Shown here: piece after piece, positions 39,385 through 49,609 of the stretch
Layout: the number at the start of each line of letters is the position of its first letter
Numbering within the stretch: position 1 is the first letter of the stretch
NCBI RefSeq assembly: GCF_014898055.3
Contig: NW_023601543.1
Span: forward strand, 65,671,782 to 65,735,781
DNA: 64,000 nucleotides
Direction: 5' to 3'
Source: Talpa occidentalis
Taxonomy: Eukaryota > Chordata > Mammalia > Eulipotyphla > Talpidae
Notes under the pieces: generated by a model
The model's input: the letters and a program-made list of their open reading frames with translations, nothing else
Told to the model about the DNA's origin: nothing
Database searches by the model: none
Translations under genes and position numbers: made by a program

Positions 39385-39560
39385 GGTACTATTTGAAGTG
39401 CCTTACATATATCACCTCCCATAATTTCCAAAATTTATTAGGTATGAACTATTATTATCCCTGTATTACAGATGAGCAAACTAAGTATTTTGCCCACAGT
39501 TAGTTACCCAACTAGTAAATGGTGCAGCCAGAAGTTCAGCCCAGGCTTCTGCACCACAGT
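39385..39560 (+). repeat. MIR/L2-type fragment
   Basis: 'gtgccttacatatatcacctccc', 'ccctgtattacagatgagcaaact' and 'actagtaaatggtgcagcc' in order. Confidence 0.7.
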
Positions 39561-40193
39561 CCACATATCTAAGCATAAAACTCAACTGTGTACTATGACT
39601 TTTAGAGACAAATGCGTAACAGAATGAGGCTGCCCAGCTGATGTTCTCTTAGTGCTAGTACTACACTGCATCTTAAGTTGGAATAAGTGAAATTTTGGGA
39701 AGCTCATTTTCCAAGGATGATTATTCATGTATGTTACCATAACAGGACTAGTTTTCAACAGCAGTGTGCCTCTGAGGTCCTGGGAAATTCAAGAGATGAC
39801 TAGCGTAAAAGTACAAAGAAAGCTAGTACTTCCTGATGTTCAAAGAGTCATACAGGAGACTTCAATACAGTATCTTTCAAAAGTCTCAAAGATGTATGTT
39901 TTGCTCTTTTTTTCAGATTGGATAATTCCTACCAACTGGCTTTAAGCTCACCCGTTCTTCAGCTCTCTCCAAGCTGGTGTGCAGTCCATCTAGTGTGGCT
40001 TTTATTTTGGTTACTGTAATTTTAAGTTCTCAAGTTTTCATTTGGTTACTTATAGCCTTCATTTGTCTGTTAAAATACTATACATGTTCATTTATTAGAA
40101 TCATATTTTCCTCTCATTCTTTGAATATATTCTTTCATTCTTTGCCCACCGGGTAAATGATTTCAAGTCTTCATCTTAAAAGTTCAATTAATC

Positions 40194-40450
40194 GGGGCCT
40201 CCCCTGGTGGCGCAGTCGGTTGAGCGCCACACTGTGAAGCTGTCTGCAGCCTCTGCAGTGCCGGTTCGATCCTGGCCGGCCGGCGAGGGTCCCACATGGT
40301 GAGCAGACCTCTCCTGTCTCACCTGCTGCTCCCCTCAGCAGTGTAGTTCAGTCAATCTGCCTGTTCTGTTACCCGCTCTGTCTGGTGAATCCTCTCACCC
40401 TCCTGTGCATCTGGCCTGTGCCCCGGTTCTTGTATAAATAAATCTTTTTA
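40194..40450 (+). mobile_element. Lineage tRNA-derived SINE, copy 11
   Basis: Full-length, first subfamily. Target duplication AAAAGTTCAATTAATC. Confidence 0.95.
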
Positions 40451-42102
40451 AAAAGTTCAATTAATCAGACATAAGGGTATTTGTTTCTATTAACTTTTTC
40501 CTCAACTGTAGTCACATTTTCCTGTTTCTGTGCATGAATTTTTTTTATTGTATATTGGACAATGTGGATGACATACAGAGAGATTGAGTGCTTCTATCTT
40601 ACTTAGGACAATGATTTTTTTATTTGCTTTCTAGTAGGCAATTCAATAGGTTTGGTTTTATGCCTTATTACAACATATACATATAAAGTCTAAGGTCTTT
40701 CCTAAATGATTTTGAGGAATCAGTCTTCAAATTTTATCTCTTATACATATCTTATAAGGGTAGGGTTGAGGATTTTGAGGGGTGGATCTATTATCAGTCT
40801 TAGTTTAGGGAAGAATCTTTACTCTTAAGTCTTCTTATGTCATGGTTGGATGTCCAGGATATTAATGAGATATTATCAAGGTCTCTTCACTCTTGGTAGG
40901 CTGGAGTCCAACATATGGAGCAGGTCAACTAGCAATGTCTCTTCTTTCCCTCTCAACCCAGTAACTTCTGTTAAGTATCAAGTAGTTCTACCCTATGAAT
41001 GTTCACTTCAATCCTCAAAGACTCTTGGAAAAATCTCCATATGAATTTTTGAAGACCTTTTATTTAGTGTCATATTCTCTAATATCCGGTCTTGCAAAGT
41101 TGAGCTTCTTTAGGTCCACTGAACTCTCATTACTGCCTCCTTAGCCATGATGACTGTTATTCCTAAAATCTAGCTCACTGAGCCACTGGGAATTCTTCCC
41201 TAGACAGAAAGCTGGAGTGATGGCCAAATGACCTTGTGGGTTTCCTTTCTTTCTGGAATCACAGCTTTTTGTTTGTTGTATAATACCTGAAAACAGTTTA
41301 TTTTGTCCCATGTTACCATTGTTTATGGTAAAAGGGCTAGTCCATACCAGTTACTCTATCACAAAGTAAATGTCGCCCAAGGGGATTTATTTTTTGACCA
41401 AATTTGTGATGAGAAAACTAGTTTGCTTAGCCAAGTCTTACCAAGCTTTCGCGATTCCAACCCATTTCAAAACACAATCATATGCCTCATGTGACAAGAA
41501 GTTGGTGGGGGACAACTAAAAGAAAGATGGGACAATTTTCTTTTCACCTAGTAGCCTAACTTGAGTTCCCTTATAAAGTAGCTGCTGAGACATGAATTTG
41601 AAAGACAGTTTATATGTGAGGTACATTAGTTTCCTATGGCTTTCAACAAAGTACTAAGAATTCCTCCAATCTTCAACCTTCATGTGAAGCCCTTATCCCA
41701 TTAAGTTCATGGAAACTGCTTGCCCCCCACTCCGCCCACCCCTTTTGATCCATCACCTTGGTCATGGTCTTCAGCTCCACCCAGCTACCACCATCTTTTT
41801 GGCCATTCAACACCCCAGAGTTGTACCCCACCAACCTCAAGGCCTTGCCTTGCTCAGAACCAATGAGAAAGTCTTCTTTCCCCAGGAACTCAGCCAGCTA
41901 CCCCCACCAGGGCCACCCCTACTACCAGCCACCCTTACAAAGGGCACGCCCAAATCACCGTTTGGGTCGACCGTGCCACAATGACTACACCTTCTACTGC
42001 TCCCTCTTCCCCCAGATAGCTAGTTCCAGATGTCTCATAGACACTGCCAACTGAAAACAACGAAACAGAGGAGTCAGAAGCCAATTTATGGATTTTGAAC
42101 AT

Positions 42103-42108
42103 TTTAAT
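42103..42108 (-). terminator. ATTAAA signal downstream of the H2A-like pseudogene
   Basis: Counterpart of the H2AP ATTAAA, about 37 bp past the pseudogene stop (its open frame runs further than that of H2AP). The core TGCTATTAAA of H2AP appears here as GTGCTATTAAAA. Confidence 0.45.
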
Positions 42109-42144
42109 AGCACGTGCTAATGGTAGAAGACCAGGCCACTCTCA

Positions 42145-42523
42145 TCAATGGATAATTTGGGCACTAGATGAGGCTGTTGATGACGTCTCCTCGGGACTCA
42201 CATTCTCCTCTTTCCTAGATGGATGGGGCATCTCAATCTGAGGCTGGGTCTTGTCTTCAAAAAGCTGGCCCAGGTGCTGGTTGCTGTCCACTGCTCTGTC
42301 CGCATGCTCTGATATGATGAGCATCTTGCACTTGTCTTGGGCCTCCTTGCTTGCCAGCTTCAGGATGTTGGCTTTCAGGTACTCCAGCACACAAGGAAGG
42401 AAAACAGGTGTGGACGAATTCAGGCATCAGGCATAGCAACCTTCTATCAGAATACATTCCAGAAGGCTGGCGGTAAGCAGTCACTCTGCTCTGAGAATGC
42501 CAGTGCCTTTTTCTCCCAGGCAT
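42145..42523 (-). pseudogene. Short histone H2A variant pseudogene (H2A.L/H2A.Q-like)
   Basis: Intronless H2A-fold gene on the minus strand, 5.4 kb from H2AP and in a duplicated copy of the same unit. The ATG at 42523 lies in the same AAACATCATG context as H2AP and begins MPGRKRHWHSQSR, a basic N terminus like H2A.L. After about 16 codons the histone frame is lost by an indel. The correct frame resumes as a decayed helix 1, hits TGA at 42429-42427 (probably a former CGA Arg codon), then is open: CLNSSTPVFLPCVLEYLK, ILKLASKEAQ, LIISEHADRAV and QLFEDKT match H2A helices 2, 3 and the alphaC start. The C terminus is an acidic/Ser-rich extension ending at TGA 42147-42145. Helix 3 is better kept than in H2AP, so it is not an H2A.P duplicate in sequence. 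H2A.L versus H2A.Q cannot be decided by eye. An 88-codon out-of-frame ORF from the same ATG is an artefact of the shift. Confidence 0.85.
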
Positions 42524-42620
42524 GATGTTTGCTGGGTTTTGCCCCTGATCCACCAGGATCGATAGCCCAGCTGGGCCTTTAAGACACCCGTGCTAATTCC
42601 TACCACATGCCCCAAAATTC

Positions 42621-42625
42621 ATTGG
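42621..42625 (-). promoter_or_regulatory. CCAAT box upstream of the H2A-like pseudogene
   Basis: Minus-strand TGACCAATGA about 98 bp upstream of the pseudogene ATG, the counterpart of the H2AP box. It shows that the two genes inherited the same promoter by duplication. Confidence 0.5.
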
Positions 42626-43349
42626 TCAGGTGGTTGGCTATCCTTGTTACTAGGTACTGTTTGTGATATCATCAGTATCTATGGGGATTAGGACTGGCCA
42701 AGAAATGTCCATAATAGCAACCAAGTCTCCCTGATAACCAGACAGTCTTTTTGAGGGAACTCTTAATTTTCTACCTGACTTTAAACTTCTAGCAAAAAAA
42801 AAGGGGGGGGGTTTCAATGGAAACACTGCCCTGTCTTTAGAACATGACTCCAAGTTACCTGATTCTAGTCTAATATTGTCTTTTACATCCATTTATAAGT
42901 TACTGGTCACAAATGGACACACTAAATGACTTTACAAATGGTGGTCTATTTCCTCAGACGTGGTAATAAAACTGATTTGGCCTTCACATTTAAATATAAT
43001 CAATATTTCTATGTTCTTTGGATTCTCTTTTGAATTGGTTACAATGTCTGCCAACTGCTCATGAGTTAGAGATTCTTTGAACACATTTCTATCTCATATC
43101 TATATGAGTGTCATGATTTTACTGTTTGAAAATGCCTTTAAACCATTTTGAAGGTCATGCTGATATGCCCAGAGGATTCACCTATCAGTCAGGCAAACAT
43201 CAAAGACAAAGAAGTATGCCTCGTTCTCAGTTAAAACTCCAGAATGTTGTGTAGTGCTGCTTCTAGAGGAATCAAAAGCACCCATGGCACTTTGTCGATT
43301 TCATTTTACTGATTTTAATTTTCCTTTGTGCTTTTGCTAATTTACAGCT

Positions 43350-44034
43350 CGAAGTTATTCCCAACGTTAGCATAATGGTTGAGCATTCGGTTTTAGGAGA
43401 TCTCTATGAATGGGTTTGTAGAGATAGGTGAGAGACAACAGAGAATCTGGTTCTTCAGTCTTTGGCTATTTATCTATTCAAATCAATTAAGAATTTCCAA
43501 GAATCTCCTAGAATACCCTCTAGGAGAAAAACAGCTTTTTAATATCTGAACTGGTGAGGTTTTCTGGTTCATACTTGATTCACGGCTGAAATTGTAGAAT
43601 TGAAGCTATAATTTCTATCTCTCTGTGCCCATATGTCTATCTGTCTGCAATTCAGAAATATCTTCACCTCCAATTGTAAGTATAAAGTTTTCTTACCTCT
43701 GGATGATATTAATATACTAGATTACAAGATCTCTTAAATGGCCTCTGCTTTGATTACCTATCTATATAATTGCTTATATCAACTGAACATTCCTAATTAC
43801 CTTAAGTGTACATTTAAACAATATATATTTTCTCAGAAACTCACAGCTATTATAATAAATCAAATTCAACTAATTTATGTAAATCTTTGACATACAAGAT
43901 TAGTTTAATTGTTTGGTTTAGTGATAAGTAAGTCTCTTAGTTATCATTGTTAAGTATGAGTGTATACTTCTGCTACAATGGTCTTTGGAAGGTCTTGGGT
44001 GGAACAGTTTCTTTCCCTTTTCTAACTTCTAGAG
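43350..44034. other. AT-rich sequence upstream of duplication unit A
   Basis: No recognisable gene or repeat. The similarity to unit B fades at about 43345. Confidence 0.4.
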
Positions 44035-44310
44035 CTGAAACATTTGCATTTCTTGACTCATGGCTTCTTCAAGTTCAAAGCTAGCAGTATAGCATCTTGC
44101 TTCAGTTGTCACACTGTCTTTCATTTCTGCTTCCCACATAGAAGGACACATTGATTACTAGGGTCAACTATGATTATCCAAGATAATCTCTCCATCTCAA
44201 TATCTTTAAGTTAATTACACCTTCAAACTCCCATTTGTAAAATATAAAGTACCATGTACAGGCTCTAGAATTATAAACTGAATACTTCAAGAAGCCATAT
44301 TTCAGCATCC
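44035..44310 (+). mobile_element. MLT1-like LTR fragment (ancient ERVL-MaLR)
   Basis: Wording typical of MLT1-type LTRs: AAGGACACATTGATTACTAG, GATTATCCAAGATAATCTC and TTAAGTTAATTACACCTTC (44142-44225). No internal region or open frame. A related fragment is at 50190-50420, and an MLT1-like start occurs at 41620-41650. Confidence 0.5.
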
Positions 44311-44423
44311 CACACTGCTTTAAAAGTATTCTGCCTGGGTAGCAGTGACTTTATATCTCACCAAAATATACCTTTGATCTGACATCTATATGCCTTTATT
44401 TATTCTCCTTAAAACAAAGGAAA

Positions 44424-44665
44424 GGGGTCTCCCTGGTGGCCTAGGGTTTAAGTCTCAGTGATATTACTGCTATGGCTTGAGTTCGATCCCCAGCCAGAGT
44501 GCTATCCCACAGAGGCACAGCAGACCTCTCCTGTCTCACCAGCTGCTCCCCTCAGCAGTGTATTTCAGTAGCTCTGCCTGCTCTGCTCCCCACTCTGTCT
44601 CTGCATCCTCTCACCTCTCCACACCTCTGGCCTAACACCCCAGTTCTACACACATACAAAAAAAT
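44424..44665 (+). mobile_element. Lineage tRNA-derived SINE, copy 12, diverged
   Basis: Starts GGTCTCCCTGGTGGCCTAGG and keeps the CAGCAGACCTCTCCTGTC and CAGCAGTGTATTTCAG blocks. The tail is degraded, so this is an older copy. Confidence 0.88.
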
Positions 44666-44669
44666 TAGA

Positions 44670-45984
44670 AAAGAGTGGTTTTAAAATTAAATTACTATGA
44701 CAACAATAAATTCAGGTATCTTTAGGAGCCAGCTGGTACTGTAAATTAGCCACGTAAGTCATACATGAGATAAAATAGGGAAAGGTGAAGACTGGCAAAC
44801 CAGAAAGGCCCAAAATTAATGGCGGAGCCACCTAGTCATCTTCATCTGCCTCTGACCATGTCATTCTCAGGCACTATGATTTCACAAGAGAAGCCGGTAA
44901 TCAAAGTAAATTTTTGAATTTTGGCTACTGATCAATTTTCCTTTAAAAACATCAGTGTAGGCCTAATGAGCCCATCTGCTGCCTAGATTAGATCTGTGAG
45001 AGGCTACTTTGTAATTTGTCCTCTAGGGAAACGATGCATTGATGTTCATACACAAGTTCCCTCTCTCTTAAATTCTATTTCTTACATTCTATTCTATTTC
45101 TAAACACTTAGGCAGTCTCCCTTTAGCCATACCCTGCAGGAACTGTCAGACACAGGGACCAAGGGATTCTGGGCTTTCAAAAATCCTCTGGCCTAGCTCC
45201 CAGGCCTGTATTCATGCCAACACCAAGTTACATTACCATCCAAGTTCCCTCAGGCTCTACTCTTGGGTTCACCTCACCTCATACATATTTTTGCCATGTT
45301 GATCTGTGCCTGACCCTGGCCTGCCCTTACACTGCTTTTGATCACAGATCTAGTTTGGCAGCCACACCCTCCCCAGCCTCTAGCCCTACTCTGGTTATGA
45401 TTTTCCCACTCCCAACAGGGCACAGGCTGTCAATGGTGTCCTCTCCATGGCCTCCGAACTACAGCAAATCCTTACCACCATCAGAAATGTACAAAGGGTC
45501 AAACTTGGATGGCTCATGGATTCTCAAAGGCAGGGCTCCTCTCTGCTTGCTATGCTGACCGTGACCCATGTGTCCTATGGAACCCACAAGCCTAGCTGAA
45601 GCACCATTCTTAAAGGGGTGACAGGACCAATCCACCCGGTTCTCCCACGTCCCCTCTCCAGAGTGCTTGCAACAAGAGGTTATTAACACTCAATCTCCAA
45701 ATATCACCTCAAATTCCAGACTTCATTCCAGAGAATGAAAGAACCCAGGACATCTGGTTACCCAGAGGTGTGACAGTGACTATTAGTGTTGACAACTGCA
45801 GGTTGGGGTCAGGTGTCGAGTGACACTGGAGCACACAGACCTGCGAACCCCGCATGGTGCATCCACACACAATGACTTCTCTGGCCTTTGATAAAATCCT
45901 CTGATGTGACCTCTATGAAATATCTGAGAGAATATTCTCTGCTTAAATAAGCCACATCATAACCCAAAATAAAGTTTTAAAAAA
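44670..45984. other. Spacer between the two H2A units
   Basis: Holds the source copy of the 157-bp duplication. The frame 45214-45558 (plus, 114 codons) is proline- and serine-rich without a recognised domain; I regard it as chance. Confidence 0.4.
45019..45175 (+). repeat. 157-bp dispersed duplication, source copy
   Basis: Identical base for base to 46064-46220 at an offset of 1045 bp, without any indel. It sits in continuous non-L1 sequence here, which makes this the likely source. Confidence 0.9.
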
Positions 45985-46390
45985 TTAGACAGGTAAGACA
46001 TACAAATGGTCAACAGGTACATGAAAAGATATTCATCATCACCTATTGTTAGGGAAATGCAAATCCTCTAGGGAAACGATGCATTGATGTTCATACACAA
46101 GTTCCCTCTCTCTTAAATTCTATTTCTTACATTCTATTCTATTTCTAAACACTTAGGCAGTCTCCCTTTAGCCATACCCTGCAGGAACTGTCAGACACAG
46201 GGACCAAGGGATTCTGGGCTATTCCCGCAGTGAGCTATCACCTCACACCACTTTTTGTCTATATCAAAAAGACAAAACAGACAAGTGCGGGCGAGCACAT
46301 GAGGAACAGAGAACCCTTGTACCCTGCGGGCTCTCTATATACATCACAAACTCATGGGGTGGACAACTTGATGATGAGGTTTCTGTAAAT
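45985..46390 (+). mobile_element. Old L1 ORF2 fragment, interrupted by the 157-bp copy
   Basis: Segments 45990-46063 and about 46225-46330 resemble the conserved L1 ORF2 3' region (AATGCAAAT and AGCTATCACCTCACACC pieces). The element is truncated and diverged; its 3' end is uncertain. Confidence 0.7.
46064..46220 (+). repeat. 157-bp dispersed duplication, inserted copy inside an L1 fragment
   Basis: Perfect copy of 45019-45175. It interrupts L1 ORF2-derived sequence: the left flank ends with the L1 piece GAAATGCAAAT, and after the copy the L1 resumes near 46230 (TGAGCTATCACCTCACACC). It is therefore an insertion, with a few L1 bases lost at the junction and no poly-A tail. Confidence 0.9.
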
Positions 46391-46477
46391 ATCTAGTTTA
46401 ATGGGCTTTATGTGGCAAGAAGAGTGTCTTGGATTTATACAAGCACCTATACCAGCCAGCTCTAAGCGGAAGCCCAG

Positions 46478-46770
46478 CTCCATTAGTGTCAGGGCATCCT
46501 GGGAAGCACCAAGGGTGAAGTCGGCTCCACCAGCTTTACGAGATGGCAGGAGGCAGGGAGGCGGCGTCACCAGACACAGGGGACCAGAGAGGAAGCCAGG
46601 GCGAGGTCTGTCCGGTTCAGAGATGCCCCCCTGGCCTCTTCCTCCCGTCCCTCCATGAGGCCTAGCAGGCTGTGGTTTTCACACCAGTGGCCCAAACTGC
46701 CAGCAATGAGAGCCAGGCCCAGCGGCACCGTGGGAAGCGCGCCTAAGCGTCTGAGCTGCATGGAGGGAGA
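46478..46770. other. CpG-rich patch of unknown origin
   Basis: GC-rich stretch with many CpG dinucleotides (for example around 46560-46615 and 46720-46750) in an otherwise CpG-poor, AT-rich window. Open frames exist on both strands (46401-46658 plus, 46567-46845 minus), but neither resembles a family I recognise. It may be a decayed retrocopy of a GC-rich gene or a small CpG island; it lies about 0.8 kb from the 3' end of H2AP. Confidence 0.5.
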
Positions 46771-47468
46771 CAGGGGCTGCTTTTTCTTTAAAACTCCTTG
46801 GATTGCCTGTCTTAGGCCAGAGTAACTTTTATGTAGTAAGACCATTTAATTTATCAATGCTCACAAGGGGACAGAAGGCGACATTATGCAGAAAGCATCA
46901 CAGCACTAACATTAGCTGTGTGACTTCCTGGTTTGGACTGAGGCACGACATGGAAAAGGAAATCCACACGGCCATCACTCCTTTATGGCTTCTTGCCCCC
47001 ACTCCTCAGTCTTCAAGTGAAGCCCAAATCGTCACGAGGCCCAGTTCACGGAAACTGCATGCCCCCCTCTCCACCCACCCCTCCAGATCCATCACCTTGT
47101 TCCTGGTCTTCAGCCCCACCCAGCTATGACCATCTTTCTGGCAATTCAACACCCCAGAGATGCCCCCGCCAACTTCAAGGCCTTGCCTTGCTCAGAAACA
47201 GTGAGAAAGTCTTCTTCTTCCAGGACCTCAGCCAGCTACACCCACCAGGGTCACTCTCCCCGCTCCCCAGCCACCCATAGAAAGGGCTCCCCAAAATCAC
47301 CGATTGGGTCAATCATTCCACACTGACCACACCTTCTAACCACCTCCCCCACCCCACTCCTCTTTGGCCACCCCACCGCCAGATAGCTCATCCAAGATAT
47401 CTCCCAGACACCGTCAACTGAAAATTAAAATAACAAAAAGTCAAAAACATTGCAATGGACTTAAATCC

Positions 47469-47474
47469 TTTAAT
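47469..47474 (-). terminator. Polyadenylation signal ATTAAA downstream of H2AP
   Basis: ATTAAA on the minus strand about 98 bp past the H2AP stop codon. The flanking bases TGCTATTAAA are matched at the same place in the pseudogene unit. It is the only plausible poly-A signal close to the stop. Confidence 0.5.
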
Positions 47475-47571
47475 AGCATTTGTCAATGACAGAGGCCAGG
47501 CTTCCTCAGCTCTAAGTTTTGGTCTTTGGTAAAGACTGTGAGGGCACCAGCCAGGCCGTGGAACCCCGACT

Positions 47572-47904
47572 TTAGCCAGTCCTCCTGGATCCCGGAGTCT
47601 CGTCAAACAGAGAGAAGGCTGCATCCTTCAACAAGTAGTGCGGCTCTCCGTTGCTGCCTAGTCCCGCCATATCTCGAGCGATGAGCTGAAAACCGCTGTT
47701 GACCTCATGGCCTATCAGCTCTAGGATGTAGTCGGTGAGGTAGTCAAGCATGGCAAGGAGAAAATCTGGGCTGGATAAATTCAGACATTGGGAATGTTGG
47801 TTCTCCTGCAGAAGGCGATCCACGAAGCTCACGGGGCACTGGAACTCGGCTATTATCGAGTGGACTGGAGTCTGACAATTCTCACGACCTTCTTTCCCTG
47901 ACAT
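47572..47904 (-). CDS. H2AP: H2A.P short histone variant (HYPM, huntingtin-interacting protein M)
   Basis: Intact intronless 110-codon gene for an X-linked, testis-type short H2A variant of the H2A.P clade (human HYPM is about 117 aa). ATG is at 47904 in the context AAACATCATG. The protein begins MSGKEGRENCQTPVHS. Residues 24-35 (PVSFVDRLLQEN) match H2A helix 1, and 45-68 (SPDFLLAMLDYLTDYILE and following) match helix 2. The stretch matching helix 3 (about 69-88) no longer looks like H2A, and the end carries LFDETPGSRR, as in HYPM (FLFDEMPKSRK). Of the canonical acidic-patch residues in helix 2, the first Glu is Asp54, the second is Tyr59 and the third is kept (Glu62). The docking domain and C-terminal tail are absent. 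It lies about 31 kb upstream of the SYTL5 ATG on the same strand, the human gene order. A CCAAT box and an ATTAAA signal flank it. Whether it still enters nucleosomes cannot be told from sequence. Confidence 0.93.
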   Translation of the reverse strand: MSGKEGRENCQTPVHSIIAEFQCPVSFVDRLLQENQHSQCLNLSSPDFLLAMLDYLTDYILELIGHEVNSGFQLIARDMAGLGSNGEPHYLLKDAAFSLFDETPGSRRTG

Positions 47905-47983
47905 GATGTTTGCTGTTTATGGCTCTAGTTTGAAGTCCTGAAGGTATGAGGCTGGCCCACTCTATCCCCATCGCTAGCCCCTC

Positions 47984-47988
47984 ATTGG
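47984..47988 (-). promoter_or_regulatory. CCAAT box upstream of H2AP
   Basis: On the minus strand TGACCAATGA lies 80 bp upstream of the H2AP ATG. The same ten bases lie at the matching place in the duplicated pseudogene unit, so the motif has outlived much of the surrounding divergence. Function as an NF-Y site is inference. Confidence 0.55.
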
Positions 47989-49609
47989 TCAGGAGCTGCC
48001 TTTATGACATCTTAGACTTTGTGAAGCCGCTGGTGCCCATGGTGACCTTATCAGGCCTCAGCCTAGAAACATCCAGGACTTTGGGGCCCTGATTTTGAGA
48101 GTACTGCACTTCATTGCTTGACTTTAATGATACAGAAATAAATGTGTTTCAATGAAAAACTTTCCCCTGCTTTAGTTCACTGCTCCATGTTATATAACTC
48201 TAGCCTTAGACTGTCTTTGAGTTCTTTTACCACCTTTTTTTGGTGGTAGGTTATTGATAAAGATGTAAAATATTTGTCTGGTAGAGATAAACCATCCCCC
48301 CTTTTGTAATGAAACCAGTTTGCTTTGGTTGACATATTCATTTAAATATTTGTAATCTGTATTCCTGTACCTAATCTTCAGATTCTCTTTTGAACCCATT
48401 ATGCTAGGTTTTCATTCCCTCATGAGTACAGACAATGTTTCAACACATGTTCACTTCCTATCTGTGGGAGAGTCCTGATGTGATACTGTTTGAAAAGTAC
48501 CTTTTAATCATTTGGGAAGTCACAGTGATCCACTCAATGGATTCATGTGTCAAGAGAGGTGAACACCTGTACCTGTGCTCAGTTAATGCCCAGTGATGCC
48601 TTTTCTTGGCTGTCCTAGGTGAAGCCAGAGCACCAAGAGATATTTCTTCTCATTTTAATCTTCCCCTTATGTTTCTGCTGTTTAGGGCTCACTTACTGCT
48701 GATAACAGTTATAGATATTTCCATTCCAAAGGAGAGGAAGTAAAAAGAAAAAAATGAGTCTGACCCAAGCAATTTCAACATCCAAGCAGGTTTCAAGACC
48801 TAGGAATAATCTTTTCATTCTTGAGGCCCTTCCTCCAGATCTCATGGCTATTCCTGGTCCATAGCTCTGCCCTCGAAGCCCTGACATCAGCCCTCAGAAT
48901 CATCTTTCCGTTGTTTTGAATGAAGCACATGTTTGAAGTTGAGTAGTTTTATCCAACTGTTTTCTGCTTGTCAAATTTTAGGAGTCACACAGCTCCTAAA
49001 ATGTCATCTCCTCTCTGTCCTTTCAATGGAAGATGGCATTGTTTCCATTGATATACTCAGAATCCTCGCAATCTCCCTCACATGGCATGGAAATTTGTAC
49101 CTTTAGCCAAGATGCTCATTCACAGACCCAGCCTAGTCCTGCTGCTTAGATGGCTGGGGATATTCATGATCCACATACACCCCATGTCACTCCAAAAAGT
49201 CCTCTGATTAAATATTGTGATCTTTTAATCCATAAGAGGCATTAGCTAAAGGTTGCCCAGCTTCACCCTTGATTCTATCTTCATCCTTGATGCTTTTCTG
49301 ACATTGTGTCTTGTCAATTTAATGTCTTTTTCAGTCAGGGTAGACTGAGAACTTCTCATATTTTCAAGTCTTCATTCCTTTTTTGCTTAACAGCATCCTC
49401 AATCTACGTCTTTCCTCTAACATTTACCGTTAAGTGCTAAGAAGAAACCCGGGCATGACTTCAGTACTTTTCTTGGAAATCTGCTCAGTTTAAATCTTCA
49501 ATTCACGGCTTATAAGTTCTGCTTCTGCATAACTACAGGACACAATTCATCTCAAATTTCTGCCACTGTATAACAAGAATTCCCTCTCCACCCTCTTATA
49601 TTCTGAATT

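Larger units (their letters stand above)
41650..43345. repeat. Tandem duplication unit A (contains the H2A-like pseudogene)
   Basis: Collinear with 46985-48690. Matching blocks include the C-rich stretch 41700-42060, the ATTAAA signal, the H2A coding region, the CCAAT promoter, and upstream pieces such as 42830-42890, 43060-43200 and 43225-43345. The spacing between units is about 5.4 kb. Divergence and many small indels make this an old duplication, much older than the SINE insertions around it. Confidence 0.8.
46985..48690. repeat. Tandem duplication unit B (contains H2AP)
   Basis: Second unit of the old duplication. The C-rich block 47040-47410 pairs with 41700-42060, 48170-48225 with 42830-42890, 48415-48570 with 43060-43200, and 48575-48690 with 43225-43345. 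The boundaries are by eye and uncertain by about 50 bp. Confidence 0.8.

Noticed and set aside
42257..42553. 98-codon ORF overlapping the H2A-like pseudogene
   Set aside because: After the first 16 residues from the true ATG it follows the wrong frame of the histone sequence.
45214..45558. Third H2A unit between the two recognised ones
   Set aside because: Neither strand shows H2A helix wording or the shared CCAAT/ATTAAA layout; the C-rich look is only compositional.
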